A DNA stretch of 64,000 bases, taken from Nicotiana tabacum (Eukaryota; Streptophyta; Magnoliopsida; Solanales; Solanaceae). This document shows positions 58,651 to 64,000 of the stretch, piece by piece (position 1 is the first letter of the stretch; each line of letters starts with the position of its first letter). Below the pieces are notes generated by a model. That model ran no database searches, was not told the DNA's origin, and saw only the letters and a list, made by a program, of their open reading frames with translations. The stretch spans positions 98,163,766 through 98,227,765 of the forward strand of contig NC_134102.1 in assembly GCF_000715075.1 (NCBI RefSeq), written 5' to 3'. The translations under genes were made by a program, and so were the position numbers.

Positions 58651-61547
58651 TGTAACGACCCGACCGGTCATTTTGAGCTCTAGCGCATCATTCGGCAGTT
58701 TGAAGCCATGAGCAGCTTCACTTCAGGTATTATGACTTGTGCGTATGGTCAGAATTGAATTTCGGGAAGTTCGGAGTTGTTTTGGAGAGAAAATTCTAAT
58801 TTCGGAAGCCTTAAGTTTGAGGAATTGACTAAGAATGGATTTTTGAGTAAACAACCTCAAAATCGGGATTTGAAGGTTCCAACGGGTTTGTATGATGATT
58901 TAGGACTTGGGCGTATGATCGGATCGGGTTTTGGGTGACACGGGAGCATTTTGGCGCCTATTGTGGAAGATAGCATATTTAGAAGGATTTCATAAATTTG
59001 GGTTGAAGTGCATTTTAATTATATCGATGTCCGTTTGGGATTTCGAGTCTGGGAATAGCTTTGTATGGTGATTTTGGTATTGGGAGCGCGTCCGGAAGTG
59101 GATTCGGAGGTCTGTAGGTCATTTTGGAGTCATTTGGCTAAAGTTAGAAATTTGAAGGTTTTTGAGAAGTTTGACTGGGAGTGGACTTTTTGATATCGGG
59201 ATCGGATTCCAATTCTAGAAGTATGAGTAGGTCTGTAATGTCAAATATGACTTGTGTGCAAAATTTGAGGTCAATCGGGCGTGATTTGATAGGTTTCATC
59301 ATCAAATGTTGAAGTTTGAAGTTTTAAAGTTATTAAGCTTGGAATGGGGTGCGATTCATGAATTCGACGTTGTTTGATGTGATTTGAAGGCCCGACTAAG
59401 TTCGTAACGTGTTTTGGGACGTGTTGGTATATTTGGTTGAGGTCCCGAGGGCCTCGGGTGGATTCCGGAAGGTTAACGGATCGATTTTTGGACTTAAGAA
59501 TTTCTTAAGCTTAATGCTTCTGGTGTAATCGCACATGCGTGACTTTGGACACAGGTGCGAGATCGCGGGTGCGGCGAATTGCTCACAGAAGCTAGAATGG
59601 ACCGGAGCTGGGGGAGCCGCAAAAGCGGACTGGAGAAGTGCACCTGCGAGTGCGCAGACGCGAGGCAGCTACCGCTGGTGCGTAGATTGCGCAGATGCGC
59701 AGAGCAGATCGCACCTGTGATGCTCGCATAAGTGAAGAGACTTCCATAGGTGCGAGGTCTTAGCTGGGCAATGAGGACCGCAGGAACGAAATTTGGACCG
59801 CACCTGCGGAGCCGCAGGAGCGGCTATTGGACCGCAGGGGCGAAGCACGGGGCTGGGCAGTGTGTTCTTTAAAGAACGAGGGCTTGGCTCATTTTCACCT
59901 CATTTCCTCCATGAGATACGGTCTTGGAGCGATTTTGGAGCTCATTCTTCGTCATCAATGTCAAGGTAAGTGATTTCCACTTATTATTAGCTAAATACAT
60001 GATTATATATGGATATGAACATGAAATGTTGTATAAATTGTGGGGTTTTTGGTAGAAGACCTAGAATTTGGTATTTTGAATTTTGACCACGAAATTGGGC
60101 ATGGAATTGAGAAAAAACTATATATTTGAGTTCGTGAAGTTACGGGTAAAGTTTATCTTCGAACAATTTCGGAATCCGGGCACGTGGGCCCGAGGGTGAT
60201 TTTTATCGACTTTTCGATCGGGGTTAGAAATTGTTATAAACTTGATTATATTGAGTATTTGAGTATATATTAATGGGTTTGCATAATTATCGGCTAGTTT
60301 TGGGGCGTTGGGCATCGATTCGAGTTGTATGAAGGGCTCGGAAGCCGGTTATGGAACTTCAGAGCGAGGTAAGTCTCCTTTCTAACCTTGTAAGAGGGAA
60401 TTTACCCCATAGGTGAAATAAATCAATGTGTGCTCCTATTTGTGGGGGCTACGTACGCACGAGGTGACGAGAGTCCGTGCGTAGCTACTATTATGCTTAA
60501 GTTCGGGTAGTCTAGGACCCAAAGGCATGCTTTACTTGTAATTTTTGCAATCTTGTTATCAATTTAAAATGGTTAAATCATATTGAACTTGGTTAATAAA
60601 TTTCTAAAAGGCTAGACATCGTTTTCTTGACTTTTAAAAGAGAAATTGCCTTTTTCCTTGGATAATTGCCCCTTGATGAATTCTAGATTGATTGTTTGAA
60701 TGTGTTATATTTTGTGGAACGTGTCGAACGCCTCGGTAGATTAAATAGATGCATCTATGGTCCGCGCCATTCGACCCTCTGGCAGTGCACAGTTTAAATA
60801 TTATGTTGGATCGGGCCGTTCGACCTCAGTATGACTTGCGCATGCTTGCATTGCTTGCCTTGAAATTTATAAATAATGATATTGCCTCCCTGGTGTGAGA
60901 TAAATTGATAAATGATGAAATAGGAATTTGGAAATCTCTTATTACAAAAGAATTGTTTACTCATTTCATGATACTGGGCTTACAGCCATTTTACGTGATC
61001 CATGCTTAAATTATATCATTGGTATATTAATTATAGCCCATAGTAAGTGTTCGAGTCGACCCCTATTTACTACTTCTTCGAGGTTAGGCGGGATACTTAC
61101 TGGGTACGCATTGATTTACGTACTCCTGCTACACTTGCTGCACATTTTTGTGCAGGTACACATATGTTTAGCGGCCTTGTGGGCGCAAAGGCGCGATTAT
61201 GGCAGGGACGTAGGTGAGCTGCATTCTATATGACGATCCGCAACTAACAAAGTCTCCCTCAGAGTACTTACATTTTATTCTGTCCAATTTGTATTCTGGA
61301 CAGCTGTTGTATTTTATTTGACATTCCTAGTTAATGCTCATACACATGTGACACCGAGTTCTGGGATGATTATGGGGTATTTAGTATTGAAATTGGAAAA
61401 CGTTAATGTTATTCCTTAAGATTTTCATTTGTTACTAATTAAATTCAAGGAAAATTATGTTTTCAGAAATACTAAAATGAGAATTTAATTAACTATTTAG
61501 TAAGTTAAATAGTCGATGACATTATCGATGGATTTTGGGTCGTGACA
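58651..61547 (+). mobile_element. 3' LTR of element E
   Basis: 2,897 bp. The purine tract AAGTGGGAGAGAA (58638-58650) precedes it. AGGTGACGAG hairpin at 60454-60483, GTACG/CGTAC at 61104-61123, CTGCAC-ATTTTT-GTGCAG at 61138-61155. Near its end a segment that contains GGCTTGCCTGACAGTGGTG in the 5' LTR is replaced by a shorter AT-rich stretch (61498-61530). Confidence 0.93.
60454..60483 (+). promoter_or_regulatory. AGGTGACGAG hairpin, E 3' LTR
   Basis: TACGCACG and CGTGCGTA pair perfectly, as in the 5' LTR. Confidence 0.75.
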
Positions 61548-64000
61548 TTATCGATGTCCGTTTGGGATTCTGAGTCTAGAAATAGTTATGTATGGTGATT
61601 TTGGTCTTAAGAGCGTGTCCGGACCTTGATTTGGAAGTCCGTAGGTCTTTTCGGCGTCAATTGGCAAAAGATGTGTATTTGGATAATTTTTAGGAAGTTT
61701 GACAAGGAGTGAACTTTTTAATATCGAAGAGTAGGCCCGTAATGTCAATTATGACTTGTGTGCAAAATTTGAGGTCAATCGGACTTGATTTGATAGGTTT
61801 CGGCGTCGAATGTAGAATTTGAAGTTCTAAAGTCGATTAAACTTGAATTGGGGTGCGATTCGTGATTTTAGCGTTGTTTGATGTGATTTGAAGGCTCAAC
61901 TAAGTTAGTATAGTATTTTAGGACTTGTGGTTAGGTTTGGCTGAGGTCCCGGGGACCTCGGGGTGGTTTCGGATGGTCAACGGATCAAGTTGGATCTTAG
62001 TTGTATTGCTGAAGGGCCTGAGTTCTACTGCAATCACACCTGCAGAAAAATGGGCCGCAGGTGCGACGCTGCAAAAGCGGCAAGGCAAGCGTAAGAGCAG
62101 ACCCTGTTTGGGTAGTGCTGGGACCGCAGATGCGGTGGTTTCGCCGCAGAAGCGGGACCACACATGCGGAATGGGGCAGCGTAGAAGCGGAGATTGGCCA
62201 AAGGGCCTGGCCCGTAGAAGCGGGCCGAAACGCGCAGGTGCGAGAGTGCACAAGCGCTTGAGGCCCGCAGAAGCGGAAGCGCAGATGCGCTACATAAGGT
62301 GCATATGCGGGGACTGTTAGCCTAAGCTGGATCCGCACCTGCGATGGATTTTCTGCAGGTGCGGAGGTCGGGTTGGGCGGTGCGTTTCTTTAAAATGGGA
62401 GATTGGCTCAATCGCACTTCATTTCATCCATGGGAGCCGATTTTGGAGCAATGCTCGGGTGCCATCTCCATCATCTATTAAGGGGTAAGTTATTTATTCA
62501 CATTGTGAGTTAAGTACATGATTTATATATGGATTTAAGCATGGAATTAGTAGAAATTTGGGATTTTGGTAGAAAACCTAGAATTTGGTATTTTGGATTT
62601 TGACCACGAAATTGGACATGGAATTGAGAATAAATTATATATTTGAGTTCGTGGTGTTATGGGTAAAGTTTATCTTCCAAAATATTCGGAATCCGGCACG
62701 TGGGCCCGAGGGTTGATTTTTGTTAACTTTTTGAACGGAGTTGGAAATTGTTTAAAATGATTAATTATGAGTATTAGCATACATTTTGATTGGTTTATAC
62801 ATTTGTTTAAATACTTTTGGATCGACGGGCATTGGTTTAAGGTGCTAGGAGAGACTTTGGAGCCGGTTATGGAACTTCAGAGCAAGGTAAGTCTCTTGTC
62901 TAACTTTGTAAGAGGGAATTTTCCCCATATGTGATTTAAATAAATGTTGTTTCTAATTGTGGGGGCTACGTACGCACGAGGTGACGAGAGTCCGTACATA
63001 GCTATTAATTATGCTTATGTCCGGGGTAGTCTAGGACCCAAATCATGAATTTACTCGTAATATTTGCTTCCTTTGTTAATTGAAGTACCTGAATCATATT
63101 GGGAGTATTTAGAGGAAATAGTACAAGACCGAAATTTCACGTACTTGAATTTTGGTGCGAGTTACTCGACCGTTAATAGAAATTGTACATCCTTACGAGT
63201 TAGCCTTATGGTAGCTTCTCATTCTGGATGTTCATAAAGTGTCCTCCTTTCTTGTGGAGCGGGCCGAACGCCTCGACAATATAGATGCATCTATGGATCG
63301 TGTCGCACGTCCTTCGGTAGTGTACATATTATTCCAAATCGGACCGAACGACCTCGACAGAATCGTTCGTTATTGCTAGTAGTTCGAATATTCACATGAT
63401 AAACCTTCCACTGAAGCCCGGCATTTTTATGGTATTTCTTACTTATTTGATATTGACACTTGGCATTTTTCTGAGATATTAATGTAGAATACAAGATCGA
63501 AAAAATTATTCTTTAAAAGAAATAATTGGAAGATTATAAACCTTACAAATTTACCCCATTATTGCTGTGCACTTCATATCTGCTTACGCATTTATTATAT
63601 TGCTTTATTGGACCTTTAGTAAGTGTCGATGTCGACCTCTCGTCACTACTTCTTCGAGGTTATACTTGATACTTACTGGGTACGCGTTGATTTACGTACT
63701 CATGCTACATTTGCTGCACTTTTTGTGCAGGTACATATATGTCTGGTGGTCTTTTGGGCGCAGAGGCGCGGCTATTGTGGGGACTTTATTGTAGGCTGTA
63801 TTTCCTATTACAAACCGCAGTCCGCAGAGTCTTCATCAGAGTCATTTATATCCTCCTGTCTTAGTTTTATTCTGGAAATATGTTGCATTGTTGTTATACT
63901 CCCTAGAAAGATTCTCATGTACTTGTGACACCGGGTTTTAGGGTTCTTTTAGGTTATTTACTATTGTGGTTCGTGCATATACTTTCATTTTCTCTGTAAA
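61548..64000 (+). mobile_element. 3' LTR of element D, part 2, runs off the window
   Basis: Resumes after element E with TTATCGATGTCCGTTTGGG. Carries the GCAGAAGCGG cluster (62030-62365), GGCACGTGGGCCCGAGGG near 62694, a worn AGGTGACGAG hairpin (62971-63000), GGGCCGAACGCC-type repeats (63257-63370), CTCGTCAC (63639-63646), GTACG...CGTAC (63680-63699) and CTGCAC-TTTTT-GTGCAG (63714-63730). The LTR end is beyond 64000. Confidence 0.88.

Larger units (their letters stand above)
51288..61547 (+). mobile_element. Element E: complete non-autonomous LTR element, 10.3 kb
   Basis: LTRs 51288-54190 and 58651-61547 begin TGTAACGACC and end CATGACA or CGTGACA. Flanks are TTATT (51283-51287) and TTATC (61548-61552). 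Primer site and purine tract are present. The interior (54191-58650) codes for nothing and resembles that of D. The LTRs are of the same broad family as those of D, so this is an insertion of a relative into a relative. Confidence 0.93.
45272..64000 (+). mobile_element. Element D: non-autonomous gypsy-derived LTR element
   Basis: A truncated 5' LTR (45272-46427), iMet primer site, 4.4 kb interior, purine tract (50791-50805) and a 3' LTR that starts TGTAACAACCC at 50806, is split by element E at 51287 and resumes at 61548 to the window edge. The repeated LTR parts (45272-46427 against about 62490-64000) are clearly similar. The interior has no open reading frame of note. Confidence 0.85.

Noticed and set aside
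61918..62338. Overlapping frames of 111-131 codons on both strands
   Set aside because: They are caused by the GC-rich GCAGAAGCGG cluster of the D LTR, which lacks stops by composition. No domain is recognisable.

Overview
The window is plant nuclear DNA, very probably from a nightshade (Solanaceae) repeat-rich chromosome region. Evidence: a tail-end fragment of a TS-type SINE with a TTG-repeat tail, several Ty3/gypsy LTR families of the type common in Nicotiana, Solanum, Capsicum and Lycium, and no bacterial gene structure. I cannot tell the genus from sequence alone. I found no intact host gene, tRNA or rRNA. Nearly all of the 64 kb is nested transposable elements.

Left half (1-37 kb). A possible hAT-like DNA transposon (ends near 1616 and 37257) carries a gypsy LTR (LTR-A: 1723-2196, about 5985-7592, 33474-34886). 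LTR-A is split twice: first by a truncated minus-strand gypsy element (LTR 2197-4868, broken pol 4874-5940), then by a giant Ogre/Tat-type element (7593-33468, ATAGC target duplication). The Ogre/Tat element keeps both LTRs, a primer site, a gag remnant, the last part of integrase and two large 3' tandem arrays, but has lost most of pol. It was itself hit twice: by a minus-strand solo LTR (12629-16353) inside its integrase remnant, and by a nearly whole chromovirus-type gypsy element (17223-27985, GTCTT duplication) whose gag-pol is recognisable but broken.

Middle (34.9-43 kb). Remains of the hAT-like element with a SINE fragment, a 715 bp hAT MITE, a 326 bp TAA-flanked MITE, a short stretch of unassigned AT-rich DNA, and a minus-strand gypsy 3' end (LTR-B plus chromodomain pol tail) that contains a 1.47 kb solo LTR.

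Right part (43-64 kb). A minus-strand LTR (LTR-C) abuts a gypsy-derived element D (45272 to beyond the window). Element E (51288-61547) of the same family sits in the 3' LTR of D. D and E have iMet-type primer sites, 2.9 kb LTRs (E) and about 4.4 kb interiors with no open reading frame. They share the same corrupted pol fossil, so they look like a non-autonomous (LARD-like) family moved in trans.

The most interesting signal is not a gene. LTRs of several families share a layout of small inverted repeats whose stems change in both arms while the loops stay the same: a hairpin with the loop AGGTGACGAG, an array of tandem hairpins, a downstream block CTCGTCAC that is complementary to that loop, then hairpins built on GTAC(A/G) and CTGCAC. 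Upstream of these lies a cluster of short CpG-rich motifs. This points to a conserved structured LTR module in DNA or RNA that I do not recognise from described elements.
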